Assembly: GCA_029251085.1 (NCBI GenBank)
Contig: JAQXDZ010000059.1
Span: 47,541 to 111,540, forward strand
Direction: 5' to 3'
Source: Mariniblastus sp.
GTDB taxonomy: Bacteria; Planctomycetota; Planctomycetia; Pirellulales; Pirellulaceae
Length of the DNA stretch: 64,000 bases
The notes beneath the pieces were generated by a model. The model was not told where the DNA came from. It saw only the letters and a list, made by a program, of their open reading frames with translations, and did no database searches. Both the position numbers and the translations under genes were made by a program. Of the stretch, positions 1 through 10,563 are shown piece after piece (position 1 is the first letter of the stretch; each line of letters opens with the position of its first letter).

Positions 1-368
1 AGATAGAACCGGTCGAGATAGCTTTTGTCTGCGACTTTTTTTCGCGGCAAAACTTTGATAGCTCGTAATTGATCGGAAATTTTATGCTGAGCTAAGTAGA
101 CACTACTCATTCCTCCGGAACCGAGGTGCCCTAGCAGTTTGTATTTGCCTAGGAAAAAACCCTTGTATTTGCCAGCCAAAAGTTTGTCGATGTGCCACTG
201 AGTGATCAAACCAGACTCTAAGAGGTGTCCGGCCAAATCTTTTAAATTGATTGTTTTGCCGTCTGCCTTAGTGGATAATTTGGCTAAGGAGGATTTGAGT
301 CGCTCTTCAGCGACAATGCCGCTGCGCTCTAGCAGTTTTAAGAAGCTTTTGGCGCTGGGTTCCGACAT
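1..368 (-). CDS. Serine/threonine protein kinase, N-terminal part (runs off left edge)
   Basis: Only the first 122 residues lie in the window. The protein begins MSEPSAKSFLKLLERSG, followed by a stretch of about 70 residues that resembles the helical N-terminal extension common in planctomycete Hanks-type kinases. The kinase domain then opens with a glycine-rich loop (LGHLGSGGMSSVYLA) and a VAIK-like lysine (RAIKVLP). The catalytic loop and any membrane anchor or sensor domain are outside the window. The ATG at 366-368 is divergent from the gene starting at 584, so both probably have promoters in the 215-bp gap. The kinase family call is firm; substrate and signal are unknown. Confidence 0.85.
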   Translation of the reverse strand, partial: MSEPSAKSFLKLLERSGIVAEERLKSSLAKLSTKADGKTINLKDLAGHLLESGLITQWHIDKLLAGKYKGFFLGKYKLLGHLGSGGMSSVYLAQHKISDQLRAIKVLPRKKVADKSYLDRFY

Positions 369-583
369 AAATGAAGTGCCTTGGAATATTCCTTTTATGG
401 CAACCGGGAACAATCCTGTCCGGTTGGTTGATTCTGGGGTAATTGATACCCTTATTCTACTACTTAATTAGAAGAAGAAGGATTTTCATAAACAGGAGTC
501 CCGAATCATGTTGTCTGTAAAATGGGTCAAGAACCGTCTGGTTCAATTATAACAAAAATCCGGCTTTCTCACTGTGAGCCTCA

Positions 584-1303
584 ATGTCGAAAAAAGCACA
601 AAATCAGTTGGGGCTCTTTGCCAAATTTTGGCAGCCTGGAAGGGTTAAAACAAGGCTTGCCGCAAGTATTGGGGACGAAAAAGCCTGTGACCTGTATTTT
701 GCATTCCTGAATCATCTGGTCAAGAAATTACAGGCGGTTGGCACCGATCGTCGTCTTGTTTATTCCCCACGAGAGCGAGTGACTGATTTTCAAGAAATTA
801 GCCCTGATTCGTGGGGGCTTTACCCCCAATCAACAGGTTGTCTTGGAACCCGAATGCACTCGTTTTTTTTTGATCAATTGGAATCAATGCGACCAGTAGA
901 CACCGCAGTTCGTAAAGTTGTAATCATTGGAGCAGACTGCCCGCAAATCAAATCCGCGACGGTGGAGCGGGCTTTTGCCGAGTTGGACCAAACGCCCGTG
1001 GTTATTGGTCCGAGTGTGGATGGTGGGTATTACCTGTTGGGAATGCGTGAATCGTGTTTTGATATTTTCCAAGATATAGAATGGAGCACGTCGGCCGTAC
1101 TGGCTTCCACGGTTGAACACCTGAACCGACAGGGAATTGAGTTTGCGATGCTGGAACCTCTGGAAGACGTCGATGAGCTCGATAGCTTGTTGGCACTCGA
1201 AAAAAAATTGACGAGAGAGATGCAAGAGAGAGTATCATTGCCGGATGAGCAGGAAATGAATTTACTTCAAGAGATTCGTTTCGCACTTGGCAGAAGTGGA
1301 TAA
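584..1303 (+). CDS. DUF2064 / TIGR04282-type glycosyltransferase
   Basis: A 239-residue protein. It has the family's N-terminal nucleotide-sugar signature LGLFAKFWQPGRVKTRLA and the internal acidic motif IIGADCPQ, followed by GPSVDGGYYLLGM. The family is related to GT-A nucleotidyltransferases (CofC-like fold). Some members have been linked to arsenosugar synthesis, but that role cannot be transferred here because no arsenic gene is nearby. No signal peptide is visible, so it is probably cytoplasmic. It ends 5 bp before the ThiO-like oxidase, so the two are very likely co-transcribed. Confidence 0.85.
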   Translation: MSKKAQNQLGLFAKFWQPGRVKTRLAASIGDEKACDLYFAFLNHLVKKLQAVGTDRRLVYSPRERVTDFQEISPDSWGLYPQSTGCLGTRMHSFFFDQLESMRPVDTAVRKVVIIGADCPQIKSATVERAFAELDQTPVVIGPSVDGGYYLLGMRESCFDIFQDIEWSTSAVLASTVEHLNRQGIEFAMLEPLEDVDELDSLLALEKKLTREMQERVSLPDEQEMNLLQEIRFALGRSG

Positions 1304-1308
1304 AGAAA

Positions 1309-2493
1309 ATGGAAAACCAAAAAACCAAGCGAACGGTTATTGTCGGTGGAGGCATCATTGGTCTTTCACTGGCCTACGAGTTGGCAAAACGTAAGTATGA
1401 TGTCGTATTACTCGAGCAAGAAGGTTTTGGTGAAAAAGCATCTTGGGCTGGTGCTGGAATTTTACCACCGACCTGTCGGACAACGGCGATTCACCCAATG
1501 GAAGTTCTCGAAGCCATCAGTAGCGAGCTCCATGAAATTTGGGCGGACGAGCTACAGCATTTGACAGGAATCGATAACGGTTTTCGGAAATGCGGGGGGC
1601 TCTATATTGCGAGGAGTGCTGGTGAAGTGGCGGCGCTGATGGGAATGCAATTTGAGTGGGAGAGTCGCGATATTCCCTTTCAGGAGCTCAACGCTGAAGA
1701 CGCCAAGCAACGATTGGCTTTTCTAAATTCTGATGGAAATGGGATAAACGACGGGATTGTGTCAGTTCCCTCTAAGGCTCTTTGGGTTCCCGGCGAATCT
1801 CAATTCTCCAACCCAACCCATATCGCTGCGTTGGTAAGTGCTTGTCAAAGTTTGGGTGTGACATTGCATGAGCATGCCGGGCAGTGTCAGGTGCAAGTTT
1901 GCGATGAAAGCGTGGCAGGGATCAGCGTTGGAAAAGAGAAGATTGTTGGCGATCAGTATTTTTTTACGGCGGGCCCATGGACAGAGCAACTAATTAAACC
2001 GCTTGGAGTCGTGCTGCCAATGCAACCGGTTCGGGGGCAGATCGCGTTATATAAAATTGATGAACTATCGTCTGGAATTGGGGCGCCTGTAATCAATGAC
2101 GGCACCCGCTATCTCGTCCCGCGGACTGATGGACATGTCCTGGCTGGGGCTACCATCGAAGAAGTGGGGTTCGACTGTTCAACGACTGCTTCGGAAGTGG
2201 AAGAGTTAAGAGGCTGGGCCGAGAGTCTTGGTGCAAATCTAAACGATGCCACTTTTGTTCGATCATGGGCTGGTCTTCGCCCGGCAACCTACGATGGTTT
2301 TCCCTATCTAGGTGAGCTTGGTCACTCGGGAAATGCATTTGTAGCGACGGGGCATTTTAAAGGCGGGCTGCATTTATCGACTGGCACCGCAGTAGTTTTA
2401 GCTGATTTGGCTGACGGTAAGGAACTGCCTGTCGACCTGCGACCTTTCTCTCCTGCCCGCGTCACATGTCACCAGGCCAGTGAGATTAAGTAA
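1309..2493 (+). CDS. thiO: FAD-dependent glycine oxidase, ThiO-like
   Basis: A 394-residue DAO-family flavoenzyme. The N-terminal Rossmann motif VIVGGGIIGLSLAYELA binds FAD. The segment ASWAGAGILPP and the C-terminal GLRPATYDGFPYLG and FVATGHFKGGLHLS are characteristic of ThiO, which oxidises glycine to iminoacetate for the thiamine thiazole ring. No other thi gene is present, so a general D-amino-acid or sarcosine-type oxidase remains possible. The start is an ATG 5 bp after the upstream gene. Its 3' end overlaps the convergent membrane glycosyltransferase by 25 bp. Confidence 0.82.
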   Translation: MENQKTKRTVIVGGGIIGLSLAYELAKRKYDVVLLEQEGFGEKASWAGAGILPPTCRTTAIHPMEVLEAISSELHEIWADELQHLTGIDNGFRKCGGLYIARSAGEVAALMGMQFEWESRDIPFQELNAEDAKQRLAFLNSDGNGINDGIVSVPSKALWVPGESQFSNPTHIAALVSACQSLGVTLHEHAGQCQVQVCDESVAGISVGKEKIVGDQYFFTAGPWTEQLIKPLGVVLPMQPVRGQIALYKIDELSSGIGAPVINDGTRYLVPRTDGHVLAGATIEEVGFDCSTTASEVEELRGWAESLGANLNDATFVRSWAGLRPATYDGFPYLGELGHSGNAFVATGHFKGGLHLSTGTAVVLADLADGKELPVDLRPFSPARVTCHQASEIK

Positions 2494-4070
2494 ACGGGAC
2501 TCTCAGGCGTTTCGTAGAATTGGGTGCGAATGGGAGTTGGCGAGATCGCTGAGTTTTCAGCCATTTCGTTTTTTAGTTTCATTTCCAGTTCAAAACCAAT
2601 TCGCTCTGCAAGAACTTTTGTTCCGCGAACGATGACCCAGCAACCCCTGCTTTCGAGTGTTTTTTGAATTTGGTTAGACTGGAAATGGGGTTCTGTGAGC
2701 GTCGGGCCGGCTGAGACTGTTGGGTACGTTCGGTTGAGCGAGTACGGCCAAGAAAGCGGGAACAACAAGTAGCTTTGAAACCGGAGGTCGTCAATCTTCG
2801 TAGCATCTACATCTTCGATAATGTTGGCGAACAAAAACACGGGGTGTTCGGGGCCACTTGTCGCAGAGTTGATCTTTTCGATAGGAGTCTGCCAGTCCTC
2901 CATGCGAAAATGTGGCAATGTCCTGTCCACGGTAAACGGATTCATCGCACTTGGACGAAGCGAATTGCCTGTGAAGATTGCGCCGCAAAACAAAAGAATT
3001 ACAAAACTGATTCTTTGCAGCATTGAGGGGAAACATGCCGCGCAACACCCAACAAAGATTGGGAATGCGGCAGCGCCAATCAATGTGTAGCGATGGAGCG
3101 CTAATGGCGCGATTCCCATTAACGTCACCCCGATAACGCAGCAAAATGGGAAAAGTGCCCAGAGTAAAATTAGGCCGAGTTGTTGCCGCTGTCGCGTTAT
3201 TAATTGTGGTTGCTGTCTTTTGAAAATTAAATAACAAATCAGTAAAAGTACCGGGGCAAGTATGACAATTAAGAGCTCTGGTAGGTTGTTCAATAAAAGA
3301 TTACGGATCGACGAGACCGATTCCCAGTTGTCGCGTCGGGAGTAGATGTTTCGAGTAATCATTGCAAAAGGAAGGAAGCCGCAGCCAATCATTGCGGTTG
3401 CCGGGAGCCAGAGTTGCACGCGACGGATAAGGGTTGGGGCTCGGAAACAGCAAATTACCAAAGCCAAAGCCTCCGTTGCCAACAGCCAAACCGAGGTTAA
3501 GTGGGTGTAAAGCATGACTAAGGAAACGAGTGCGAATAAAATTTGTAGCTTTAGATTCGACTGGAGATTCTCGCTTTCATCGATAGACGATAGAGAAACC
3601 GATGGCCACAAAAGCCGGAAGAAAATACCGAATTGCAGCATGCCCAAAAGCTGAATCAAAGCGTAGGGACGAGCTTCGGTGCTATAGTAGATGAAATTTA
3701 AATCCGAGGCGATTAACGCAGCGGTTAGTAGAGCACCGAGGCGACTGCCAGACCACCGCCATACCCAGACCGGTGCGATCACGTTCAGGGCAATGCCAGC
3801 GAAGAGAGATGCGAAACGAAGCCCTAGTTCCGGCTGGATAGGCAATTGGATCAACAGGTAGGTGATCCAGAAAAAAAATGGAGTTTGGTTTCCGTCGGAA
3901 GCACGCGATGTGACGTCACTGAACGCGGGTGCATCGACGACCCATCCGGTGTGCAGTTCGTCTAACCACAGTAAATCGTGGGTGGCAACTTGGAAACGCA
4001 ACCAACCGCCAATGGCAACAATGAAGGCGAAGGCGGAAAGGGTGATCCACGGTTGGCGGGTTAATTTCAC
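2469..4070 (-). CDS. Polytopic membrane glycosyltransferase, GT39/ArnT-like
   Basis: A 533-residue integral membrane protein with about ten or more hydrophobic segments and a soluble C-terminal portion. After the first membrane segment the loop contains LLWLDELHTGWVVDAP; an acidic DE pair there is typical of GT-C enzymes that use polyprenyl-phosphate sugars. It lies 40 bp downstream of the CpsD-like ATPase on the same strand, which suggests a shared job in surface polysaccharide or protein glycosylation. The sugar donor and acceptor cannot be told from the sequence. Confidence 0.75.
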   Translation of the reverse strand: MKLTRQPWITLSAFAFIVAIGGWLRFQVATHDLLWLDELHTGWVVDAPAFSDVTSRASDGNQTPFFFWITYLLIQLPIQPELGLRFASLFAGIALNVIAPVWVWRWSGSRLGALLTAALIASDLNFIYYSTEARPYALIQLLGMLQFGIFFRLLWPSVSLSSIDESENLQSNLKLQILFALVSLVMLYTHLTSVWLLATEALALVICCFRAPTLIRRVQLWLPATAMIGCGFLPFAMITRNIYSRRDNWESVSSIRNLLLNNLPELLIVILAPVLLLICYLIFKRQQPQLITRQRQQLGLILLWALFPFCCVIGVTLMGIAPLALHRYTLIGAAAFPIFVGCCAACFPSMLQRISFVILLFCGAIFTGNSLRPSAMNPFTVDRTLPHFRMEDWQTPIEKINSATSGPEHPVFLFANIIEDVDATKIDDLRFQSYLLFPLSWPYSLNRTYPTVSAGPTLTEPHFQSNQIQKTLESRGCWVIVRGTKVLAERIGFELEMKLKNEMAENSAISPTPIRTQFYETPESPVYLISLAW

Positions 4071-4110
4071 TTAACTCTCAAGTCAGCACGCGGCCTGCAT
4101 TGCAGTTAGT

Positions 4111-5652
4111 CTAGGCGGCGTTTTGCGTTGGTAAGGTTGCCCGGTTTTGAGCAATGATCAGGTTGTTTAGCCCAAACATTTTCATTCGTTTCTGGGCGTT
4201 TTTTAACGCTCCCGATTGTACTCCATCGTGGACCAGCACGGTAGCGTCGGCGATACAACTGGGGCGGCTTAGCTCTGCCATCATTTGTTCAACTGGCCCG
4301 ACATCCGTAATGATTAGATCAAAATCATTTTGTGCCTGATTGATTATCTTCCCGAGTTCGTCGTAGATGAACCTTGGCCACTGGCTTCTTGATTCTACTG
4401 AATTTAGCGGCAATAGGCACAAGTTCGATTTTTGAGAGCGCACCGTTAGTTCGGCATTGGGGAGTGTGTGGCGAATTGAATTCATCCACGAAATGTTTTC
4501 GGCCATCCCAGCTTGCCGGCTTAGTTCTGCTTTGGAAAGATCACCGTCCACCAAAAGAACTTTTTTCCCCGAGGCAGCAGTCCATCGGGCCAGGCTTATT
4601 GCAATCGATGTGGTTCCTTCGCCGCGTCCAACACCACCGACAATGATTCGTGATTGTTCTGGGTGAATTAGATCGAGGAGACTTTGGTGAAGGTAGTCTA
4701 AAGATGGGCCACCTGAAACGATGATTTGGTTAGTAGTCTCCGACCAGCGAAAATCCTCGACGTCCCACGCGGCAACATTACTCGGGATTTCATGGTCGCT
4801 GCCATGAAGAAACTCCTGCGTCACCTTTTTGGCTTCTGCCTGAATTGTCTCTCGAGAATGACTGCTCGTTTGTGCGAACTGGTTGATGTCAGCACGATCC
4901 GAGCGAAAATTGTTCGGATTTTCAATCGTTGGGCTGTTAGAAATCCGCGACAAAGCTTCTGCATCGATCCGGGCTTTGACGGTAGCTTTGAAACGTTGGT
5001 CGATTTCGATCGCTGATTCTTCGCGTCTGCTTTCAGCAAGAAGTTGCTCTACCCGATCGGCCCCGGTTGCTGAACGGTAAGGTTGTCCGCCTGGGGATAA
5101 CGCAACTCGAGGTGTCGCACCGACGCCTTTGGTTAGCTCTTCAAAGTTTGGGATGACGCTTGATTGGGGAGCTTGCGTTGGGGGGGCTTCTGGCATTGCG
5201 AGTGGCAGCGGTCCATTGGAACTGAGGGTGGCCAGGAGGTCCAAGGGTTGGTTGTCAGGCAATGCAGCCGTGTTCACGCTGGTGAGGTAATTTGATTCAC
5301 GGGCTGTTTCGAATCGCTCGGGAGGGGTATTCGGCTGATGCTCAAAAACTGGACGAATTTCAACTGGGATCGACCGTGGTGACAGTGGGGCGTGGCTGTC
5401 GTATTTGGGTTGCCCGGGTAGCGAAGTTGTTTCACCGGTTTGACTATGTTTTTTAATGTCCGGAGCTTGGGGATTGGGGTGCCCTGAGGGGTGGGGGATG
5501 GTGTGAACGCTCGGATGCACGTTTTGGGGCGCGATGGGGCGGATAACAGCCGCTTTTGAGGTGGCGGCAGTCGGTTGAGCAGGCCGTTGGTTTGCGGGTA
5601 AAACAAGATCGGAGAAATCGTAGTTTTGCTGGACAATTATCGTTGGATTCAT
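4111..5652 (-). CDS. CpsD/Wzc-like P-loop ATPase with long disordered N-terminus
   Basis: The first ~300 residues are rich in Pro, Ser, Gln and Thr and look disordered. The C-terminal ~200 residues form a MinD/BY-kinase-like P-loop domain: GGVGRGEGTTSIA (Walker A, near residue 340), VLLVDGDLS (Walker A') and FDLIITDVGP (Walker B). Such proteins control polysaccharide chain length and export. The usual tyrosine-rich C-terminal tail is absent: the protein ends in TLPTQNAA. I chose the ATG at 5652, which has AGG about ten bases upstream; an in-frame GTG at 5688 would add 12 residues. It is followed by the membrane glycosyltransferase and is divergent from methionine synthase. Confidence 0.78.
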   Translation of the reverse strand: MNPTIIVQQNYDFSDLVLPANQRPAQPTAATSKAAVIRPIAPQNVHPSVHTIPHPSGHPNPQAPDIKKHSQTGETTSLPGQPKYDSHAPLSPRSIPVEIRPVFEHQPNTPPERFETARESNYLTSVNTAALPDNQPLDLLATLSSNGPLPLAMPEAPPTQAPQSSVIPNFEELTKGVGATPRVALSPGGQPYRSATGADRVEQLLAESRREESAIEIDQRFKATVKARIDAEALSRISNSPTIENPNNFRSDRADINQFAQTSSHSRETIQAEAKKVTQEFLHGSDHEIPSNVAAWDVEDFRWSETTNQIIVSGGPSLDYLHQSLLDLIHPEQSRIIVGGVGRGEGTTSIAISLARWTAASGKKVLLVDGDLSKAELSRQAGMAENISWMNSIRHTLPNAELTVRSQKSNLCLLPLNSVESRSQWPRFIYDELGKIINQAQNDFDLIITDVGPVEQMMAELSRPSCIADATVLVHDGVQSGALKNAQKRMKMFGLNNLIIAQNRATLPTQNAA

Positions 5653-5843
5653 CTCAAGACCTGATGGCGAATTGGCAGATTGGTGCACTTCTTACTCATC
5701 GGCCTGCCCTGAGATTGTCTTGAGCCTTCGGTTTCGGAGAAATCGTTTCTGAACTAAAATAAGTGCTGGCATCTATTGCCGTTTTGCCTACCTGACCTGA
5801 ATTAACACCGCAATTCATTTTGCGGCGAAGGGAACAACCAAAA

Positions 5844-8800
5844 GTGTCTGTGGTTAACCAAAAAAGTAAAACTGATTTGTTTCTCAATCGGCTTGAAAAA
5901 GAGATTTTAGTGCTTGATGGAGCAATGGGTTCGATGATTTTCGGCCTCGGATTGTCGGAGTCTGAAGTCCGAGGTGAGCGATTTCAGGATTGGCCGCACG
6001 ATCTCAAGAATTGCACGGATGTTTTCGGGCTTACTCACCCAGAAAAAATCACTGATTTGCACCGTCAATATCTAGAGGCTGGGGCAGATATTATTGAAAC
6101 CAACACGTTTCAAGCGAGTTTGGTTGGATTGAGTGATTTTGATTTTCCAGAAGACATTGTGCGGGAGATAAATTTTGCGGGAGTCGCCAACGCCAGACGG
6201 GCAGCGGATGAATACACTGCGAAGACTCCTGATCAACCGCGTTTTGTTGCCGGTTCGATTGGCCCAACTTCCAAGCAGACGGCGATCAGTACCAAAGTCG
6301 AAGACCCTGCTTTTCGAAATACCTCTTTCGAAGAAATGGAGGCGTCTTATTTCATTCAGGTGAAGGCACTGGTGGAGGCCGGCGTAGACATCCTATTTCC
6401 CGAAACGGTAATTGACACTTTAAATCTGAAGGCCTGTTTGTTTGCAATTGCCAGATACTTTGAAGAGTCTGGGAATGTTGTTCCCGTGATGGTTTCGGGA
6501 ACCTTTGCTGAATCAGGGGCAACGTTCGTTTCAGGCCAGTTGGTTGAAGCTTTCTGGAATTCCATTTCTCATTTCCCCATGGCTAGTGTCGGCATGAACT
6601 GCGCACTTGGCCCGGATATTATGAGATCGCATATTGAAGAGCTATCAAAAGTTTCGACCGGTTACATCAGTTGCCATCCCAATGCAGGAACCCCCAATGA
6701 AATGGGAGAGTTTGATCTTGGCCCGGATGAAATGGCAGCCACGATTAAAGATTGGGCTGAAAGTGGTTGGTTAAACATTGTCGGAGGTTGTTGTGGAACG
6801 ACTCCGGCCCACATTGCCGCAATCAGTAACGTTGTCCGCGGTTGCCAGCCTCACCGCCCAAATCAAATTGAGCCATTGACGCGACTGTCGGGATCCAGGC
6901 CGTTGAACCTGCGAGAGGACGCAAACTTCTTGATGGTCGGAGAGCGAACGAATGTTACTGGTTCGCGAAAATTCGCAAGATTGATTCGAGACGAAAAGTT
7001 CGAGGAGGCCATTGAGGTTGCGCGCGACCAAGTCGAAGGCGGTGCCGCGGTGATCGATATCAATATGGACGACGCGTTGCTTGATGGTGAACAGGCAATG
7101 ACGACGTACCTCAGGCTCATTGCGGGCGAGTCGGACATTAGCGCCGTACCAGTCATGATCGACAGTTCTAGGTGGTCGGTCATCGAGGCTGGACTGCGTG
7201 CAGTTCAGGGGAAAGCGATCGTTAACTCAATTAGCTTAAAAGAGGGAGAGGCTGAATTTCTTGAGCGAGCGAAGTTGGTTCGGCGTTACGGGGCAGCGGC
7301 GGTCGTGATGGCATTCGACGAGAAGGGGCAAGCGGTCGAGGCGGACGACAAGGTTCGTATCTGTAAACGAGCTTATGATTTGTTGACGCAAGAACTGAAT
7401 TTTCCGCCAGAAGACATTATTTTTGATCCGAACATCCTGACAATCGCGACTGGGATGGAGGAACACGATAACTATGCCGTTAATTTTTTCGAGGCAACTC
7501 GGAGGATCAAGGTGGAGTGCCCGCGGGCAAAGGTTTCTGGTGGCGTTTCCAATGTTAGTTTCAGTTTCCGGGGAAACGGTGTCGTGCGGGAAGCGATTAA
7601 TTCCGCGTTCCTGTTTCATGCAATTGAAGCAGGTTTGGACATGGGAATCGTAAATGCCGGGCAATTAGAAATCTATGAAGAAATCCCGAAAGACTTGCTC
7701 GAACGTGTTGAGGACGTGTTATTAAACCGTCGCCCGGATGCAACCGATCGACTACTCGAATTTTCTGAAACGGTAAAAGATCAAAAAGGAAAGAGGGTAA
7801 AGACTGAAAACTTGGAATGGCGGAGCCTGTCGGTGGAGGAGCGTTTATCGCACGCCTTGGTCAAAGGGATTGACAAGTTCGTTGTCGAAGACACCGAAGA
7901 AGCAAGGCTGGCCTATGATCGTTGCCTAAGCATAATCGAAGGGCCGATGATGGACGGGATGTCGACTGTCGGAGATCTGTTTGGCAGTGGAAAGATGTTC
8001 CTTCCGCAGGTGGTCAAGTCAGCGCGTGTCATGAAAAAAGCGGTCGCTCATTTGCTGCCGTTTATGGAAGAGGAGAAGCTTGCGTCAGGCCTTGAGAGCC
8101 AGAGTTATCGCGGGAAAATTTTGCTGGCTACTGTGAAGGGCGACGTGCACGATATTGGGAAGAATATCGTGGGTGTTGTACTCGGATGCAATAATTATGA
8201 AGTCGTTGATCTCGGTGTGATGGTGTCCTGTGAAAAGATTCTTGAAGCGGCCGTCAAGCATGACGTTGATTTGATAGGGCTTTCCGGGTTGATCACCCCA
8301 AGTCTCGATGAAATGGTGTATGTTGCCAAAGAAATGACTCGCTTGAATATGACGATGCCGTTGTTGATTGGAGGGGCAACGACCAGTGACAAGCACACGG
8401 CGGTCCGGATTGCCCCAGAGTACGAACCTGGAGTTATTCACGTACTTGATGCCTCTCGCAGCGTTGGGGTGGTGGATCGCCTAATCAATCAGGACTTGAA
8501 GCCTCAGTTCATTCAAGAGAATTCGACATTGCAGTCGAAGTTAGTTGCGGGATACGAAGAACGGCAAATGACTTTAGTGCCCTACGAGGAAGCGTATGAA
8601 AAGCGTTTTCAAACGGAGTGGGATTCAGTTGATCTGGCAAAGCCAGTGTTCACGGGAACCAGATCTTTGGGGACTGCTGCCAATGGACAGGCATTTGTCG
8701 ATGCTGCTAATGGGCACGAGGAAATCCAGCTCGGAGATATTGCAAAGTTCATTGATTGGACACCGTTTTTCATGTCTTGGGAGTTGCACGGAAAGTATCC

Positions 8801-9593
8801 GAAAATCCTCGACGATGAGATTGTTGGTGAAGAAGCGACCCGGTTGTTCGGAGACGCGCAGGCTATGCTGAAGAAGATCATCGACGAGAGGCTACTTTCG
8901 GCTCGTGGGCTTTATGGGTTTTGGCCTGCTAACAGCGACGGGGATACCGTCATTCTTTACGAGGATGAGTCGCGTGAGAAAGAAATTGCCCAATTCCCAA
9001 TGCTCCGGCAGCAATGGCAGCGAAAGGGAATTGATTGTTTCCGCTCACTTGCCGACTATGTCGCACCGATAGAGAGTGGCCGCGTGGACTACATTGGCGG
9101 TTTTGCGGTAACCACTGGGCACGGTTGTGACGAACTGGCGCAGCAATACCGCGACGATCTTGATGATTACAACGCCATCATGGTGGCTGCGTTGGCCGAT
9201 CGATTGGCGGAGGCATTCGCCGAGATGTTGCACTATCGGGCGAGAGTTGCTTGGGGTTTTGGTGCGGACGAGAATTTGTCCGAGGAGCAGTTAATTAAAG
9301 AGAAGTATCGCGGGATTCGACCTGCTGCTGGCTACCCTGCTTGCCCTGATCATACGGAAAAACAAACGCTTTGGGATCTGATGGAGGTGGAGCCAATCAC
9401 AGGGATCAATTTGACCGAGTCGTTTGCAATGTGGCCCGGTGCCGCAGTAAGTGGTTTGTATTTTGCTCACCCAAAATCGCGTTACTTCTCAATCAATAAA
9501 ATTACCAAAGATCAAGCGGAGCATTATGCTAAGTTAAAGGGGCAACCGATTGAAGAAATTGAACGTTGGTTGTCGCCAGTGCTTGGCTATTAG
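5844..9593 (+). CDS. metH: Cobalamin-dependent methionine synthase
   Basis: Full-length MetH of about 1250 residues with the family's modules in order. First comes the homocysteine-binding barrel with zinc cysteines (GMNCALGP and [11 protein letters not shown]). Next is the pterin/methyl-THF barrel ([14 protein letters not shown]). The B12-binding domain follows with [16 protein letters not shown], in which the His is the cobalt ligand. Last is the SAM-dependent activation domain ([12 protein letters not shown]). It transfers a methyl group from methyl-THF to homocysteine. I prefer the GTG at 5844, which has AAGGGA about ten bases upstream; a TTG at 5820 gives 8 more residues. No cobalamin riboswitch was recognised upstream. 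metK for the next step is at 14.9 kb. Confidence 0.96.
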   Translation: MSVVNQKSKTDLFLNRLEKEILVLDGAMGSMIFGLGLSESEVRGERFQDWPHDLKNCTDVFGLTHPEKITDLHRQYLEAGADIIETNTFQASLVGLSDFDFPEDIVREINFAGVANARRAADEYTAKTPDQPRFVAGSIGPTSKQTAISTKVEDPAFRNTSFEEMEASYFIQVKALVEAGVDILFPETVIDTLNLKACLFAIARYFEESGNVVPVMVSGTFAESGATFVSGQLVEAFWNSISHFPMASVGMNCALGPDIMRSHIEELSKVSTGYISCHPNAGTPNEMGEFDLGPDEMAATIKDWAESGWLNIVGGCCGTTPAHIAAISNVVRGCQPHRPNQIEPLTRLSGSRPLNLREDANFLMVGERTNVTGSRKFARLIRDEKFEEAIEVARDQVEGGAAVIDINMDDALLDGEQAMTTYLRLIAGESDISAVPVMIDSSRWSVIEAGLRAVQGKAIVNSISLKEGEAEFLERAKLVRRYGAAAVVMAFDEKGQAVEADDKVRICKRAYDLLTQELNFPPEDIIFDPNILTIATGMEEHDNYAVNFFEATRRIKVECPRAKVSGGVSNVSFSFRGNGVVREAINSAFLFHAIEAGLDMGIVNAGQLEIYEEIPKDLLERVEDVLLNRRPDATDRLLEFSETVKDQKGKRVKTENLEWRSLSVEERLSHALVKGIDKFVVEDTEEARLAYDRCLSIIEGPMMDGMSTVGDLFGSGKMFLPQVVKSARVMKKAVAHLLPFMEEEKLASGLESQSYRGKILLATVKGDVHDIGKNIVGVVLGCNNYEVVDLGVMVSCEKILEAAVKHDVDLIGLSGLITPSLDEMVYVAKEMTRLNMTMPLLIGGATTSDKHTAVRIAPEYEPGVIHVLDASRSVGVVDRLINQDLKPQFIQENSTLQSKLVAGYEERQMTLVPYEEAYEKRFQTEWDSVDLAKPVFTGTRSLGTAANGQAFVDAANGHEEIQLGDIAKFIDWTPFFMSWELHGKYPKILDDEIVGEEATRLFGDAQAMLKKIIDERLLSARGLYGFWPANSDGDTVILYEDESREKEIAQFPMLRQQWQRKGIDCFRSLADYVAPIESGRVDYIGGFAVTTGHGCDELAQQYRDDLDDYNAIMVAALADRLAEAFAEMLHYRARVAWGFGADENLSEEQLIKEKYRGIRPAAGYPACPDHTEKQTLWDLMEVEPITGINLTESFAMWPGAAVSGLYFAHPKSRYFSINKITKDQAEHYAKLKGQPIEEIERWLSPVLGY

Positions 9594-9617
9594 GGCTTGA
9601 TTGCCTAATCAATTTTT
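9589..9617 (+). terminator. Weak possible terminator after metH
   Basis: A 6-bp stem (ATTAGG / CCTAAT) with a 9-base loop overlaps the metH stop codon and is followed by CAATTTTTAA. The stem is short, so read-through into the small downstream gene is plausible. Confidence 0.3.
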
Positions 9618-9650
9618 AACGATGACACTTTGAGATAACGGGATTCAGTC

Positions 9651-9941
9651 ATGGCGGATTACAAACTGCCTCCGGGGCAAGATGCAGATGAGATCGGTGA
9701 ACTGGCCGAAATGATCTCTGAGAATTTGGATGAGGGGATGGATCCCGGCGAAATTATCGGACAGTTAGTTGATAGCGGTTGGGAAGAAGGGGATGCGGTT
9801 TCCTTCGTTACTTCGATTGGCATGAAATCCGAACACGACGTGGAGCTAGTTTCCCAATCAGGAGAGAAAAGCGGATACGGTTGGTTGATTTGGATTGGCT
9901 TTCTATTGTTCAGTTTACTGCGTTACTTTTTTGAGAAGTGA
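9651..9941 (+). CDS. Small acidic protein with C-terminal membrane anchor
   Basis: A 96-residue protein that I do not recognise. Residues 1-70 are acidic (MADYKLPPGQDADEIGELAE) and predicted helical. A glycine-containing turn leads to one hydrophobic segment near the C-terminus (GWLIWIGFLLFSLLRYFF), so it is probably a tail-anchored inner-membrane protein. It starts 57 bp after metH on the same strand and may be transcribed with it. Coding character and composition are convincing; the function is unknown. Confidence 0.7.
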   Translation: MADYKLPPGQDADEIGELAEMISENLDEGMDPGEIIGQLVDSGWEEGDAVSFVTSIGMKSEHDVELVSQSGEKSGYGWLIWIGFLLFSLLRYFFEK

Positions 9942-10026
9942 GCACCGGTCCAATGGCCGTCCTCGCAGGTTTCCCGTTTGCACCACAGCCTCAACTTGTC
10001 CTCCCCCAAGTTCTCAAATGTATGGA

Positions 10027-10542
10027 TCAGTTCTGATTCAAGTCTTTGATGTCGGCCGCGGCGCCGGACTCTAAATAGGTAGCGAGTAGGATTTGGGCTG
10101 CCAGTTTATCAAGCTGAGCTTTTCGTTTTTTTCCTGAGAGAGGCGAATGACTTAGCATTTCTCTGGCCATCGAAGTGGTGTAACGCTCATCAACCCAGAT
10201 CACAGGCCGCTCGGTCGATTGTTGGAGCCATTTTCCAAACTTGACTGCCTCTCTCGATTTTTCACTTTCGTCCCCGGACATGTGAACAGGGAGTCCCACG
10301 ACCAAGCCGACAATTTCTTCGAGCTTAACCAGGTCGATAAAATAACTGGCATCGAGTTTGATATTTCGACGAGTGTAGGTTTCGAGTGGACTGGCAATGG
10401 TTTGTGAGGGATCACTGATTGCGACCCCAACTCTGACCGTTCCATAGTCAATGCCAAGTAATCGGCCTTCCGAGGGGAGTGCTCGTGGCGAATTTGATTC
10501 GTCAGATTCATCGAGGTCGTGAATCGAGTTGGGCGGAATCAT
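10027..10542 (-). CDS. ruvX: RuvX/YqgF family nuclease (putative pre-16S rRNA nuclease)
   Basis: A 171-residue RNase H-fold protein with LLGIDYGTVRVGVAISDP near the N-terminus, VGLPVHMSGDES in the middle and VDERYTTSMA, which together carry the family's acidic catalytic residues. The family is essential in many bacteria and processes the 5' end of 16S rRNA precursor; it was earlier predicted to be a Holliday-junction resolvase. It lies 21 bp downstream of the lipase-like gene, so it is the last gene of a leftward operon. Confidence 0.92.
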   Translation of the reverse strand: MIPPNSIHDLDESDESNSPRALPSEGRLLGIDYGTVRVGVAISDPSQTIASPLETYTRRNIKLDASYFIDLVKLEEIVGLVVGLPVHMSGDESEKSREAVKFGKWLQQSTERPVIWVDERYTTSMAREMLSHSPLSGKKRKAQLDKLAAQILLATYLESGAAADIKDLNQN

Positions 10543-10563
10543 TGTTGACCATTACCTTGTAAG

